A model generated the notes under the pieces. It was not told where the DNA came from, ran no database searches, and was given only the letters and a program-made list of their open reading frames with translations. From Halomonas litopenaei (GTDB lineage Bacteria > Pseudomonadota > Gammaproteobacteria > Pseudomonadales > Halomonadaceae), in contig NZ_PXNS01000004.1 of the NCBI RefSeq assembly GCF_003045775.1, forward strand, positions 1 through 64,000: a stretch of DNA of 64,000 bases. The letters are read 5' to 3'. Both the position numbers and the translations under genes were made by a program. Shown here one piece after another: positions 36,153 through 46,789 of the stretch (position 1 is the first letter of the stretch; each line of letters begins with the position of its first letter).

Positions 36153-36911
36153 ATGACCCCGATTACCGGCATCATCATTACCCTCAACGAGCAGGACAAC
36201 GTCGAGGAGGCCATCGCTTCGCTGGCCCCGGTGTGCGACGAGGTGATCGTGGTCGATTCCGGCAGCAGCGATGACACCGTTGCCCTGGCCGAGGCCGCCG
36301 GCGCTAGAGTGATCCATCAGCCCTATCTGGGCGATGGCCCGCAGAAGGCCTTTGCCGTCCCCCAGGCGTCCCATGACTGGATCCTGGCGCTGGATGCCGA
36401 CGAGCGCCTGGACGACGACGCCGTGGCGGCGATTCGCGAGCTGTCGCTGGACGACCCGCGCAAGGCCTACCGCTTCAAGCGTCGCAACTTCGCCGGCCGC
36501 CACTGGATTCGCGCGGCGGGGTTCTACCCGGACCCGGTGACCCGGCTATACAACCGCACCACCTCGGGCTACCTGCCCAAGAAGGCGCACTCCTCGGTCC
36601 AGGCACCGGAGGTGGTCGACGTGGACGCCCATCTGCGTCACTTCACCTACCGTGACCTGTCCCACTGGATGCAGCGCATCGATCAACTGTCGACCCGCGA
36701 CGCCTGGGCGATGAAGGAACGTGGTGTCACCCCCTCGTCGACTCGTCCCACGCTGCACGCGATGACCGCCATGCTGCGCAAGCTGGTGCTCAAGGGCGGG
36801 CTGCTGCAGGGCCAGGATGGCATGACCGTCGCCATCACGACGGCATTCCATGCGTACATGAAGTATGCAAAGCTGAACGAACTGTACGAGAACGAGCGAG
36901 CCGATCGCTGA
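36153..36911 (+). CDS. GT2-family LPS core glycosyltransferase (WaaE/KdtX type)
   Basis: A 252-residue GT-A fold glycosyltransferase. It starts ITGIIITLNEQDNVEEAIASL, continues DEVIVVDSGSSDDTVALAEAAG, and has the DXD-type ALDADERL that binds the metal and sugar nucleotide. YRFKRRNFAGRHWIRAAGFYP and the later HLRHFTYRDLSHWMQRIDQLS are shared with WaaE-like proteins, which add a beta-1,4-glucose to the first heptose of the core. The donor here is inferred from that resemblance. It lies between the GT9 and OpgB-like genes. Confidence 0.89.
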   Translation: MTPITGIIITLNEQDNVEEAIASLAPVCDEVIVVDSGSSDDTVALAEAAGARVIHQPYLGDGPQKAFAVPQASHDWILALDADERLDDDAVAAIRELSLDDPRKAYRFKRRNFAGRHWIRAAGFYPDPVTRLYNRTTSGYLPKKAHSSVQAPEVVDVDAHLRHFTYRDLSHWMQRIDQLSTRDAWAMKERGVTPSSTRPTLHAMTAMLRKLVLKGGLLQGQDGMTVAITTAFHAYMKYAKLNELYENERADR

Positions 36912-36951
36912 TTCGTATCGGTTTCACGGAACGACACCTGGCGCCTCGATC

Positions 36952-38586
36952 ATGCCCCTGCACCGCCCCGCCACCTCGACCTGGCTTCGCTGGGCCGTCC
37001 ATCTGATTCTCGGCCTGTCCGTGGGCCATGCCCTGGTCATGGTCACCCGGCTGCCCGGCTGGTGCCTGCCGCTGCCGGCACTGGTGTGGTGCGCCCTGGC
37101 CGGATGGAAGCGCTGGGGCGCGCCACCTCCGCCACGGCTGCGGGTGCAGGTGATCCCCTGGGCGCTGGCGCCACTGGCCTTCTGGGGCATCTACGTCTAC
37201 CTGGCCAACAGCTTCGGCCAGGTGGACATGGGCGCGGTCTATTTCCACCTGCAGGCGGGCATTGCCAAGCACGGCGGCAGCGAGCGCAGCGTGGCGGCGA
37301 TACTGTACACCGCAGCCATGTTGCTGATTCTGGCGGCCTACACCTGGCTGGTGCGAGCCGACTACCGCTGGCAACGCTGGGACCACTGGCTGGCCTTCGT
37401 GCTGCTGGTCGCCAATCCGATGTTCTACTCCATGGGCCAGCGCGGTGCGGCGGTGGTCACCGACCCCGGCACCTGGCTGGAGCGTCGCTACGTCGAGCCG
37501 GTGATCCTCAAGGCGCCGCCGCAGCCCCCCAACCTGCTGTTGATCTACCTGGAGAGCCTCGAGCGCACCTACGCCGACGAGGCCCGTTTCGGCGACGCCT
37601 ACGCCGACCTGGCCGCCTTGGAAGCGGATGCGGTGGTGTTCGACAACGTTCGCCAGCTCGACAACACCGGCTGGACCATGGCCGGCATGATCGCCAGCCA
37701 GTGCGGCACGCCGCTGATGCCCGCCGGCCTGCTCCACGACAGCCAGTTCGAGCCACTGCACCACGTGGTACCCGGAGTCGCCTGCCTGGGGGATCTGCTC
37801 GCGGGGCTTGGCTACCGCCAGACCTTCATGGGCGGCGCAAGCACTGAATTCGCCGGCAAGGGGCTGTTCTACGAAGACCACGCCTACGACCGCGTGCTGG
37901 GGCGCGAGCAGCTTGCAGGCCGCCTCGACGACCCGGACTATCTCAATAGCTGGGGCCTCTACGACGACAGTCTGTACGCCATGGCGGAAGAGGAAGCAAA
38001 GCGCCTGGATCGTCAGGACGGTCCCTGGAACCTGACCGTGCTCAATCTGACCGCCCACGCCCCGGCGGGCTATCCGGCCAGGGCCTGCCAGGCCAATCAG
38101 GGCGAGCACGATGGTGTGGATATCCTGTACGCGGTGAAATGCTCGGCCTGGCTGACCCGCCGGCTGATCCAGCGCCTTGGCGACCAGGGTCTGCTGGAGG
38201 ACACCCTGGTGGTGATTGCCAGTGACCATCTGACCATGCGTGTCTCGGCCTGGGATCAGCTGATTCAGACGCCTCGCACCAACACCCTGATGATGATGGG
38301 CAATGCGCTGACGCCCCAACGCATCTCGACCACCGCCACCACCATGGACACCCTGCCGACGCTGCTGGAGGCGATGGGCTTCACCATCGACTGGCACCGC
38401 GCCGGACTGGGCGTCTCGCTGTTCTCGAACGACCCGACCCTGGCCGAACGCTACGGCCTGGAAGCGCTCAACGGGTACATGCGTGAAGAAACCGCGCTGC
38501 AGCAACGCCTGTGGCAAGGCCTGGCCCCGGCGTATCGCAACGACGGACAGCCCGACAGCCCGCCCGAGGCGCCCCAGCAGCCTTGA
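36952..38586 (+). CDS. OpgB-like phosphoglycerol transferase (alkaline phosphatase superfamily membrane protein)
   Basis: A 544-residue inner-membrane protein: four or five transmembrane helices in the first 170 residues, then a periplasmic sulfatase-fold domain from about residue 185. Conserved positions include LLIYLESLERTYADEARF, the nucleophile threonine region DNTGWTMAGMIASQCGTPL, ICLGD-like VACLGDLLAGLGYRQTFMGG, WGLYDDSLY, and ASDHLTMR with the metal-binding Asp-His. These match OpgB/MdoB, which moves glycerol phosphate from phosphatidylglycerol to periplasmic glucans. Being inside the core cluster, it may decorate LPS with phosphoglycerol; that target is inference. Confidence 0.85.
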   Translation: MPLHRPATSTWLRWAVHLILGLSVGHALVMVTRLPGWCLPLPALVWCALAGWKRWGAPPPPRLRVQVIPWALAPLAFWGIYVYLANSFGQVDMGAVYFHLQAGIAKHGGSERSVAAILYTAAMLLILAAYTWLVRADYRWQRWDHWLAFVLLVANPMFYSMGQRGAAVVTDPGTWLERRYVEPVILKAPPQPPNLLLIYLESLERTYADEARFGDAYADLAALEADAVVFDNVRQLDNTGWTMAGMIASQCGTPLMPAGLLHDSQFEPLHHVVPGVACLGDLLAGLGYRQTFMGGASTEFAGKGLFYEDHAYDRVLGREQLAGRLDDPDYLNSWGLYDDSLYAMAEEEAKRLDRQDGPWNLTVLNLTAHAPAGYPARACQANQGEHDGVDILYAVKCSAWLTRRLIQRLGDQGLLEDTLVVIASDHLTMRVSAWDQLIQTPRTNTLMMMGNALTPQRISTTATTMDTLPTLLEAMGFTIDWHRAGLGVSLFSNDPTLAERYGLEALNGYMREETALQQRLWQGLAPAYRNDGQPDSPPEAPQQP

Positions 38587-38696
38587 CCTTGGCGTCTACC
38601 TGCCTGGGCGCCCATATGAAGAGTAGCGGCGACAGGGCGCCTGGATGACGACCAGGACGGCTGGACAAGGCTTCACAGACGACACCTTGCCCCGGA

Positions 38697-39770
38697 TCAC
38701 TCGTTGCTGGCGTCGATCCGGTTCGGGGCCTCGTCTGTCAGGATCGCCTCCAGCACGCTGTCCACAGTGATCTGCTTGAGGCAGTTGGTATGCCCGAGCG
38801 GGCAATGTCGCTCGAAGCAGGGCGAGCAGGACAAAGCCAGATAGTGAATCCGGGCGTTGTCGGTCAGCGGCGGCGTATAGGCCGGCGACGAGGAGCCATA
38901 GATCGCCTGGATACGCGTCCCTACCGCGGCGGCCACATGCATCAACCCGGAGTCATTGGTCACCACCTGACGACAGTCGCCAAGCAGGTCGACGGCATCC
39001 TCCAGGCGGGTCTCGCCACACAGGTTGTGGGCATGCTCGAGACCGGTCACGATCTCCTCGCCCGCCGCGTGATCCTTGGGCCCACCCAGCACCCTTACCT
39101 CGAACCCTTGAGCGATCAGCTCCCCGGCCAGGCGATGGAAGTAGGCCAGCGGCCACTGCTTGGCGGGGCCATATTCCGCCCCTGGCATCAGGCCAATGGC
39201 AGGGCGCACGCCGAGTCGATGTTCATCATGCAACCGCGCCAAGTTGATCGCATCCTGACGCAGCCGTGGCTGGGGGATCTCGAAGTCGCCGGCAGCGGCA
39301 GCGTCCGCCGGCAGCCCCAGCGAGACGAAGCGCTTGACGGTCTGGTCGAGCACGTCGCGCTGCAGCTCACGGCGCTCGCTCAACAGGCCAAAACGGTGCT
39401 CCCCGGTGAACCCGGTTCGCCTGGGTATCCGCGCCAGAAAAGGCACCAGTGCCGACTTCCAGGAACGCGGCAGCACGATGGCATGATCGAAGCGTCCCTT
39501 GAGCGACCTGGCCAGCCGTCGTCGGGCGGAAAAGCCGAAGACGCCGTGTCCGACGGCCAGCTCGACGACCTCGTCGACCTCATCCATGCGCTCGAGGATC
39601 GGCCTCGACCAGGCAGGTGCCACCACCGCCAGGGCGGCGGCGCCCTGCTGCTTCAGCGCCTTGAACAACCCCTGGGCCATGACCATGTCACCGACCCAGC
39701 TGGGACCGACCACCAGCAGCCGCTGGCCCGCCAGCCGCGGCTGCGCCATGACCGGCGCAGCTTCAGCCAT
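38697..39770 (-). CDS. waaF: lipopolysaccharide heptosyltransferase II
   Basis: A 357-residue GT9 heptosyltransferase II, which adds the second heptose to the inner core. Strong WaaF features: [95 protein letters not shown] and [11 protein letters not shown]. The C-terminal [17 protein letters not shown] is also typical. It overlaps the end of hldD by eight bases in the same leftward unit, so precursor synthesis and transfer are co-expressed. Confidence 0.95.
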   Translation of the reverse strand: MAEAAPVMAQPRLAGQRLLVVGPSWVGDMVMAQGLFKALKQQGAAALAVVAPAWSRPILERMDEVDEVVELAVGHGVFGFSARRRLARSLKGRFDHAIVLPRSWKSALVPFLARIPRRTGFTGEHRFGLLSERRELQRDVLDQTVKRFVSLGLPADAAAAGDFEIPQPRLRQDAINLARLHDEHRLGVRPAIGLMPGAEYGPAKQWPLAYFHRLAGELIAQGFEVRVLGGPKDHAAGEEIVTGLEHAHNLCGETRLEDAVDLLGDCRQVVTNDSGLMHVAAAVGTRIQAIYGSSSPAYTPPLTDNARIHYLALSCSPCFERHCPLGHTNCLKQITVDSVLEAILTDEAPNRIDASNE

Positions 39771-40719
39771 TCAACCACTCCAGGTAGCGGGTCACGCCCT
39801 CGGCCACGGTGTGGAATTCCTTGTCGTAGCCGGCCTCGCGCAGCCGCGAGATATCGGCACGGGTGTAGCTCTGGTAGCGCCCCTTGAGCTCTTCCGGGAA
39901 GTCGATGTAGTCGATGCGGCCCTTGCCGTAGAAGTCGATGACCGTCTCGCCGATGGTCTTGAACGGCTCGGCGCGGCCGGTACCGAGGTTGTAGATTCCC
40001 GACACCTCGGGGTTGTCCAGAAACCACAGATTGACGTCGACCACGTCGCCGACATAGACAAAGTCACGGCTCTGCATACCAGCGTCGTAGCCGTCCCAGG
40101 CGCCGAACAGGCGCAGGTTCTCGCCGGCGCTGATCTGGGTGTGGTGATGGAAGGCCACGCTGGACATCTTGCCCTTGTGCTGCTCGCGGGGGCCGTAGAC
40201 GTTGAAGTAGCGAAAGCCCACCACCTGGGTCTTGAGTTCGGCCTGGCGCGAGCGCACGTACTGGTCGAACAGCAGCTTGGAGTAGCCGTAGACGTTAAGC
40301 GGTTTCTCGTGCTCGGGGGACTCCACGAACACCTCGCTGCCGCCGTAGGTGGCCGCCGACGAGGCGTAGAGGAAGGGAATGCCCTCCTGCTCGCAGAAGT
40401 GCAAAAGCTCCTTGGAGTAGGTGAAGTTGTTCTCCAGCATGAAGCGCCCATCCCACTCGGTGGTGTCCGAGCAGGCACCTTCGTGGAAGATCGCCTCGAT
40501 GGGCGGAAGCTGGTTCAGCTCGCCGCGCATGTGGGCCTTCACCCGGGACAGGAACTCGTCCTTGTCCATGTAGTCCCCGAGGGTCAGGTCCGCCAGGTTG
40601 ACGAACTTGGTGCCGTCCCGCAGGTCATCCACCACCAGGATGTCGGTGCGCCCCCGGTCATTGAGGGCCTTGACCAGATTTGAACCGATGAAGCCGGCTC
40701 CGCCTGTCACTACGATCAT
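39763..40719 (-). CDS. hldD: ADP-L-glycero-D-manno-heptose 6-epimerase
   Basis: A 318-residue short-chain dehydrogenase-type epimerase that makes ADP-L-glycero-D-manno-heptose. The N-terminus has the NADP loop [40 protein letters not shown] and [10 protein letters not shown] follow, and the catalytic [11 protein letters not shown] is present. The length matches E. coli HldD. I placed the start at the ATG at 40717-40719, which begins exactly at the beta strand of the Rossmann fold; an upstream in-frame ATG reaches into glyQ. It is first in the leftward hldD-waaF unit and divergent from glyQ. Confidence 0.97.
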   Translation of the reverse strand: MIVVTGGAGFIGSNLVKALNDRGRTDILVVDDLRDGTKFVNLADLTLGDYMDKDEFLSRVKAHMRGELNQLPPIEAIFHEGACSDTTEWDGRFMLENNFTYSKELLHFCEQEGIPFLYASSAATYGGSEVFVESPEHEKPLNVYGYSKLLFDQYVRSRQAELKTQVVGFRYFNVYGPREQHKGKMSSVAFHHHTQISAGENLRLFGAWDGYDAGMQSRDFVYVGDVVDVNLWFLDNPEVSGIYNLGTGRAEPFKTIGETVIDFYGKGRIDYIDFPEELKGRYQSYTRADISRLREAGYDKEFHTVAEGVTRYLEWLNG

Positions 40720-40811
40720 GGGAAAACCTCTGTTGGCGCTGTGCCTATAACCGAATTGCCTGTGATTGTATACTTGACGGCTCGTGAATTCATGGCCAAC
40801 GGTGCTTCCCA

Positions 40812-41774
<963 letters not shown>

Positions 41775-41776
41775 GC

Positions 41777-43843
41777 ATGGCCGCCCACACCCTCTTGCTT
41801 GAACTCGGCGTGGAAGAACTTCCGCCGGGAGCCATCGACACTCTCTCCGACGCCTTCGCCGAGGGCGTGCGTCGCGGTCTCGCCGATGCCGGCGTCGACT
41901 TCCAGGGCGTCACCGCCTACGCCTCCCCCCGCCGGCTGGCGGTGCGGGTCGAGGCACTGGCCGACAAGCAGCCCGACCGGGACGTCGAAAAACGCGGCCC
42001 TGCCCTGGCGGCAGCCTTCAAGGATGGCGAGCCAACCAAGGCAGCCCAGGGCTTTGCTCGCTCCTGCGGCGTCAGCGTCGACGACCTGATCCATCTGGAG
42101 ACCGACAAGGGCACCTGGCTCGGCTACCGCGAACAGCAACAGGGCGAGGCCACCGTCGCCCTGCTGCCCGCCATCATCGACAAGGCTGTGGCGGCCCTGC
42201 CGGTGCCCAAGAACATGCGCTGGGGCGCTTCCCGCATCGAGTTCTCCCGCCCGGTTCACTGGCTGGTGGCGCTCTACGGCGACGAGGTCGTACCCGCCAC
42301 GGTGCTGGGCCTTGAGGCCGGCCGCGAGACCCGCGGACACCGCTTCCACGCCCCCGAGGCCATCGTCCTGGAACATGCCGACGACTACCTCGGTGCCCTG
42401 GAGGATGCCTGGGTGCTGGCCGATCGCAGCAAGCGTCGCGAGCGCATTCGCGAACAGGTACTGGCCGAGGCAGAACTGCTCGAAGCCACCGCCGTCATCG
42501 ACGAGGACCTGCTGGAAGAAGTCAGCGGTCTGGTCGAGTGGCCGGTGGCGCTGACCGGCAGCTTCGACGAGCGTTTCCTCGAGGTGCCGGCGGAATGCCT
42601 GATCTCGTCGATGAAGGCCAACCAGAAGTACTTCCACCTGCTGGATGCGGACGGCAAGCTCAAGCCCGCCTTCATTACCGTGTCCAATATCGACAGCCGC
42701 GAGCCGGACAAGGTCATCGCCGGCAACGAGAAGGTGATTCGCCCTCGTCTGGCCGATGCCGCCTTCTTCTACGAGACCGACCGCAAGCGCCCGCTCGCCG
42801 AGCGCATCGAGGGCCTCTCGAGCGTGGTGTTCCAGAAGCAGCTCGGGACCCTCGCCGACAAGGCCAGACGCAGTGCCAACGTGGCCGCGCACATCGCCAG
42901 CCGGACCGGCGGTGACGAGTCCCGCGCTCGCCGTGCTGCGGCCCTGGCCAAGTGTGATCTGGTCACCGAAATGGTGCTCGAGTTCCCGGAGCTTCAGGGC
43001 ATCATGGGGCGCTACTACGCCGAGCACGATGGCGAAGACGCCGAGGTCGCACGCGCGCTGGAAGAGCAGTACCTGCCGCGGTTTGCCAGCGACGCCATCC
43101 CCCAGACCCTGACCGGACAGGCCCTGGCCATCGCCGATCGCCTGGATACCATTACCGGGATCTTCGGCATCGGCCAGCGCCCCAGCGGTACCAAGGACCC
43201 CTTCGCCCTGCGCCGTGCTTCCATCGGCGTGCTCAATATCCTGGTCAAGGGTGAGCTGGATCTGGACCTGCGCGAGCTGCTCGAGCTGGCCGTGGCCCAG
43301 CATGAGGCGCTGCCCAAGGCAGACGGCCTGGTCGATGACGTCCTTGGCTACATGCTCGATCGCTTCCGTGCCTGGGCCCAGGACGAAGGGATCGGTGCCG
43401 AGGTTTACCTGGCGGTGCGTGCACGCCCGGTGACCCGCCCGCTGGACTTCGCCCGTCGCCTGCGCGCCGTGGCGCAATTCGCCACGCGTGATGAAGCCGC
43501 CGCCCTGGCCGCCGCCAACAAGCGAGTCGGCAACATCCTGTCCAAGCAGGATCACGATGGACGCACCGAGGTCGACGAGAGCCTGCTCTCCGAGGACGCC
43601 GAGAAGGCCCTCAAGAACGCCGTGGCAGCTTGCCAGGAGCAGGTCGCTCCGCTGTTCCAGCAAGCCCGCTACAGCGACGCTCTGGACGTGCTGGCAAGCC
43701 TTCGGGCACCGGTGGATGCCTTCTTTGACCAGGTGATGGTCATGGCCGAAGACGAAGCCGTTCGTGCCAATCGTCTGGCCCTGCTGGCAAGCCTCCAGGC
43801 GCTGTTCCTCGAAGTAGCGGATATCGCCGAACTGCAGCAGTAA
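41777..43843 (+). CDS. glyS: glycyl-tRNA synthetase beta subunit
   Basis: A 688-residue GlyS, normal length for the tRNA-recognition subunit. Matching segments: LLLELGVEELPPGAIDTLSDAFA, YASPRRLAVRVEALADKQPD, MRWGASRIEFSRPVHWLVALYG, SSMKANQKYFHLLDADGKL, VIRPRLADAAFFYETDRK and GTKDPFALRRASIGVLNIL. The last 90 residues form the anticodon-binding-like domain. GGGAGA before the ATG supports the start. A strong terminator follows. The long open frame on the opposite strand (about 749 codons) is a side effect of the GC-rich codon pattern and is not a gene. Confidence 0.98.
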   Translation: MAAHTLLLELGVEELPPGAIDTLSDAFAEGVRRGLADAGVDFQGVTAYASPRRLAVRVEALADKQPDRDVEKRGPALAAAFKDGEPTKAAQGFARSCGVSVDDLIHLETDKGTWLGYREQQQGEATVALLPAIIDKAVAALPVPKNMRWGASRIEFSRPVHWLVALYGDEVVPATVLGLEAGRETRGHRFHAPEAIVLEHADDYLGALEDAWVLADRSKRRERIREQVLAEAELLEATAVIDEDLLEEVSGLVEWPVALTGSFDERFLEVPAECLISSMKANQKYFHLLDADGKLKPAFITVSNIDSREPDKVIAGNEKVIRPRLADAAFFYETDRKRPLAERIEGLSSVVFQKQLGTLADKARRSANVAAHIASRTGGDESRARRAAALAKCDLVTEMVLEFPELQGIMGRYYAEHDGEDAEVARALEEQYLPRFASDAIPQTLTGQALAIADRLDTITGIFGIGQRPSGTKDPFALRRASIGVLNILVKGELDLDLRELLELAVAQHEALPKADGLVDDVLGYMLDRFRAWAQDEGIGAEVYLAVRARPVTRPLDFARRLRAVAQFATRDEAAALAAANKRVGNILSKQDHDGRTEVDESLLSEDAEKALKNAVAACQEQVAPLFQQARYSDALDVLASLRAPVDAFFDQVMVMAEDEAVRANRLALLASLQALFLEVADIAELQQ

Positions 43844-43863
43844 TCCTGCCCCAGGTGGTAACG

Positions 43864-43894
43864 AGGCCGGCCCCGCAAGGGGCCGGCCTTTTTT
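43864..43894 (+). terminator. rho-independent terminator of glyQS
   Basis: AGGCCGGCCCC-GCAA-GGGGCCGGCC followed by six T. A textbook terminator 20 bp after glyS. Confidence 0.93.
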
Positions 43895-44055
43895 ATATCG
43901 ACAGGCTGAGCCCGCCTGGCCCACTACCCCACGACCCCAAAGCCCCTGAACCCTTCATAGGGGATACCACAGCCGCTACGAACGCAGGAGTGAGCCAATG
44001 GGATGTCGCATGGAGAGTCAAACCTGGCGATGCAGAGTGTGGCACTCGCCACCGA

Positions 44056-44071
44056 CGTTTCACGTGGAACA
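44056..44071. promoter_or_regulatory. parS-like site, two mismatches
   Basis: CGTTTCACGTGGAACA differs from TGTTTCACGTGAAACA at the first base and one inner base. Likely a weak ParB site. Confidence 0.55.
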
Positions 44072-44102
44072 TTGCCCAGATAGAAAGCGCCAGCGGCGAC
44101 AA

Positions 44103-44118
44103 TGTTTCACGTGGAACA
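44103..44118. promoter_or_regulatory. parS site, one mismatch
   Basis: TGTTTCACGTGGAACA, one base from consensus. Such sites are usually still bound by ParB. Confidence 0.75.
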
Positions 44119-44148
44119 TACAGGAGTACAAGCAAGGGCAGGCTCTCG

Positions 44149-44164
44149 TGTTTCACGTGAAACC
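44149..44164. promoter_or_regulatory. parS site, one mismatch
   Basis: TGTTTCACGTGAAACC, with only the last base off consensus. Confidence 0.78.
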
Positions 44165-44294
44165 CACCCCGCTTGATGTACCTCCAGTACGCCGCCTGGA
44201 GCTTGTACCCCGACGCCAGCCCTGAGCCTCACGCTCACTGCTTTACTTGGCGCCCCGCCTCCGCCGCTCTACTCTGCGCCCCGCCTCCGCCGCT

Positions 44295-45461
44295 TTACTC
44301 AGCGATACTTTCCGCCAGCCGCTGATCCATGATCACTACCGTCTTGCCCAGTTCGAGATAATTGTCCTGCGAGTCAGTTGCCGGCAGGCCCACGCTCGGG
44401 TGACGGTCGGCTATGGTGCCCGAACGCAAGCCACTGCCAACGGCACCGTTGGCGAGCCACTCAGCCAAGTCGTCGGCTCTCAGACGACGTCCGATAGCGG
44501 GCCTGAGTCCGTGGCGATCCATATGACCGAGCATGGCCTCCAGGTCGCCACGGCTGCCGACGCTGATCCCTTCCAGATGCAGCAGCTTGCGAATCGCCGG
44601 TCCCACCAGATCACCCTCGACACGGCCACTCTCGAGAAAGCCCACCAGGGCGATATGTCCATTGGTAGCCATTGACGGCAGAATGGCATCGACCAGAAAC
44701 TGCCCGCCCACCACATCGATGGCACGCCCTACGCCCACCGACTCGGTGATGGCCATCACCTGGGACACCACGTCGGCCGCCCCGCCCTCCCGGCCGATCA
44801 CCGCTACCGCGCCTAAATCACTGAGCCGTGCTGCCAGAGCGGGTCGCGACGTCACCACGATAGGCCGAGCACCGGCCGCAGCCGCCATCTGCAGGGCCTG
44901 CAGCGACACGTTGCCGGTTCCCGCCAACAGCAGGTAACGGCCCTGCAGCTCATCCAGGTCGCCAAGCGACTTCCAGGCCGTGACGCCGGAGATCGCCAAT
45001 GCAGCGGCTTCCTCGAGCCGCCAGCCAGATGGCACGGCAACCAGCGCACGACGGGGAACGATGACCTCCTCCGACAACCAGCCATCACCAGGACCGCCCA
45101 GCTTTGAGGCGTGATAGGACTCCTTGAAAGCTCCAGAAATCCAATCGATGGTGTAGTGGCCCAGCACCGGTTGTCCCACCTCGAGATCAACGACATCCCT
45201 TCCCGTTTCCAGCACCACCCCAGAGCCTTCAGACAGCGGCACGAAGGGGCGTGGCATCTGCGGCAGATAGCTGCCGTCCTGCAGCGCCCTGTCGCGGTAG
45301 TTCAGCCCCACCGCAGCGACCCTGACACGCACTTCTTCGCTGGCCAGGTCACGACGCGCTACCTGGTATTCATGGATTCCTTCAGGCCCCACCCTGTCAG
45401 AGCGGAATTGACGAAAGTGACGTAGCGATACCAATGGGCGTAGACGAGCTTCCAGTAACAT
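44295..45461 (-). CDS. MDR-superfamily (quinone oxidoreductase-like) NAD(P)-dependent alcohol dehydrogenase
   Basis: A 388-residue medium-chain dehydrogenase/reductase. The N-terminal catalytic domain has VRVRVAAVGLNYRDRALQDGSY and PFVPLSEGSGVVLETGRDV, without the usual zinc-ligand cysteine, so it is probably zinc-independent. The Rossmann domain has LLLAGTGNVSLQALQMAAAAGARPIVVTSR. The C-terminus is odd: after MDRHGLRPAIGRRLRADDLAEWL about 30 atypical residues precede the usual GKTVVIM end. The ATG follows GAGGAGG. It is divergent from a LysR regulator that probably controls it. The substrate is unknown. Confidence 0.85.
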   Translation of the reverse strand: MLLEARLRPLVSLRHFRQFRSDRVGPEGIHEYQVARRDLASEEVRVRVAAVGLNYRDRALQDGSYLPQMPRPFVPLSEGSGVVLETGRDVVDLEVGQPVLGHYTIDWISGAFKESYHASKLGGPGDGWLSEEVIVPRRALVAVPSGWRLEEAAALAISGVTAWKSLGDLDELQGRYLLLAGTGNVSLQALQMAAAAGARPIVVTSRPALAARLSDLGAVAVIGREGGAADVVSQVMAITESVGVGRAIDVVGGQFLVDAILPSMATNGHIALVGFLESGRVEGDLVGPAIRKLLHLEGISVGSRGDLEAMLGHMDRHGLRPAIGRRLRADDLAEWLANGAVGSGLRSGTIADRHPSVGLPATDSQDNYLELGKTVVIMDQRLAESIAE

Positions 45462-45829
45462 GGGAACAACCTCCTCGTTGGTCTTCCCCTATCCTGGCCC
45501 GTCCGAGACCAGCGCAGTAGCGAAGCTCACGGAGTACTGTCTTGCGCTAGACTCAACAATCAGGCCCCGAGTCAGAGCCGTCTCTCGCCGCGCTGCTCTG
45601 GCGCTGGCACTGGCTCCGGCTCTGGCATTGCCCGCGCCAACCCCACGGCAAGATCCGCTGAAGCATAGTCATTGGCAGCTTCCGATCGATTGCCGAGTGA
45701 GTCGCTGCATGGGCCTTGTGGTGACAAGCGCTGGAAAGAAGTATCTGTCGCCGCACCGGCGCCCATCGCCCCTGGCCCCATGGCGACTCGTGCAATGACC
45801 AACCCCCTGCCTCTGGACGAGAGTGCACC
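45462..45829. other. divergent control region of the oxidoreductase/LysR pair
   Basis: No gene is supported in this 368 bp. By position it should hold both promoters and a LysR binding site (T-N11-A type), but I could not single out one convincing site. Confidence 0.4.
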
Positions 45830-46789
45830 ATGCCATCCCATCACGACACACTGGTCGCTGGACTGCTTGCCCTGGTTGAAGTGGCAAGATATGGCTCACT
45901 GCGTGCGGCCGGCGAGCAACTCAACCTCACCAGCGGCGCGGTCAGCCGTCGCCTCGATGCCCTAGAGTCCCGGCTCGGGACGAAGCTGTTGCACCGGACC
46001 ACCCGTGAGGTTTCCCTGACCCTGGCGGGCCGCACCTACCTGGAACGCGCTGTCCCTGCTCTACGGTTACTCGACAAGGCGGCGGATACCTTGCAGGACA
46101 TCAGTGACCGACCGCGAGGACTGATCCGCCTATCACTACCGGTCAATTTCGGCCGAATCCATATTGCGCCCTTCCTCCCCGAATTTCTCGATCGCCATCC
46201 AGACATTGAAGTGGACGCCGACTTCGACGATCGCTTTGTCGATATCGCCTCGTCCGGGCACGATCTGGCAGTGCGAGTCGGGGTGCTCGAGAACTCTCGC
46301 TTGGTCGCCCACCCCTTGGCCGCAGATCAGCGCATGCTGGTGGCGTCGAGGGCCTATCTTCAACGCCACGGCATACCACGTCACCCACTGGACCTGCTGC
46401 ACCACAACTGCCTTCACTACACACGTTTCCAGGGTATTCAGCGCTGGCCACTTCGCCGTGGCGACGAGGTTCACAACGTGCCGGTCAGCGGAAGCTACAG
46501 AGCGAACTATGGGCACGCACTGGTGATTGCGGCAGAGGCAGGTATCGGCATCCTTCATACCTCCCGTTCCATCGTCGGGGCCTCGCTGGAAGCCGGCAGG
46601 TTGCTCCCCGTGCTCGAGGACTGGTCGCTGCCAGACATCAGCATCCATGCGCTGCTTCCAGGACGGGATCCGCCAATGCGGGTACGAGCATTGCTCGATC
46701 ACCTGAAGGACTCGATACCCACAGCACTGGCGACAGCCGGCGCGACAGGCTTGGACACCGACACTACGTCGCCACCACTTTTGGACTAG
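45830..46789 (+). CDS. LysR-family transcriptional regulator
   Basis: A 319-residue LysR protein. The N-terminal winged helix (residues about 10-68) reads ALVEVARYGSLRAAGEQLNLTSGAVSRRLDALESRLGTKLLHRTTREVSLT, abbreviated here as SLRAAGEQL and GAVSRRLDALE. The C-terminal effector domain begins GLIRLSLPVNFGRIHIAPFL and ends with a typical ALLPGRDPPMRVRALLDHL. It is divergent from the MDR oxidoreductase, its probable target. Its TAG stop codon is part of the CTAG at which MITE copy 2 begins, so the insertion left the protein intact. Confidence 0.93.
   Translation: MPSHHDTLVAGLLALVEVARYGSLRAAGEQLNLTSGAVSRRLDALESRLGTKLLHRTTREVSLTLAGRTYLERAVPALRLLDKAADTLQDISDRPRGLIRLSLPVNFGRIHIAPFLPEFLDRHPDIEVDADFDDRFVDIASSGHDLAVRVGVLENSRLVAHPLAADQRMLVASRAYLQRHGIPRHPLDLLHHNCLHYTRFQGIQRWPLRRGDEVHNVPVSGSYRANYGHALVIAAEAGIGILHTSRSIVGASLEAGRLLPVLEDWSLPDISIHALLPGRDPPMRVRALLDHLKDSIPTALATAGATGLDTDTTSPPLLD

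Larger units (their letters stand above)
43895..44294. other. intergenic stretch with three parS-like sites
   Basis: No gene was recognised between the glyS terminator and the oxidoreductase gene. It holds parS-like sites at 44056, 44103 and 44149, listed separately, and a short repeated segment near 44250-44300 (GCGCCCCGCCTCCGCCGCT twice). Confidence 0.5.

Noticed and set aside
36835..38517. Open frame of 560 codons antisense to the OpgB-like gene
   Set aside because: Low-complexity Gln/His/Val-rich translation without recognisable domain; the plus-strand gene has clear motifs.
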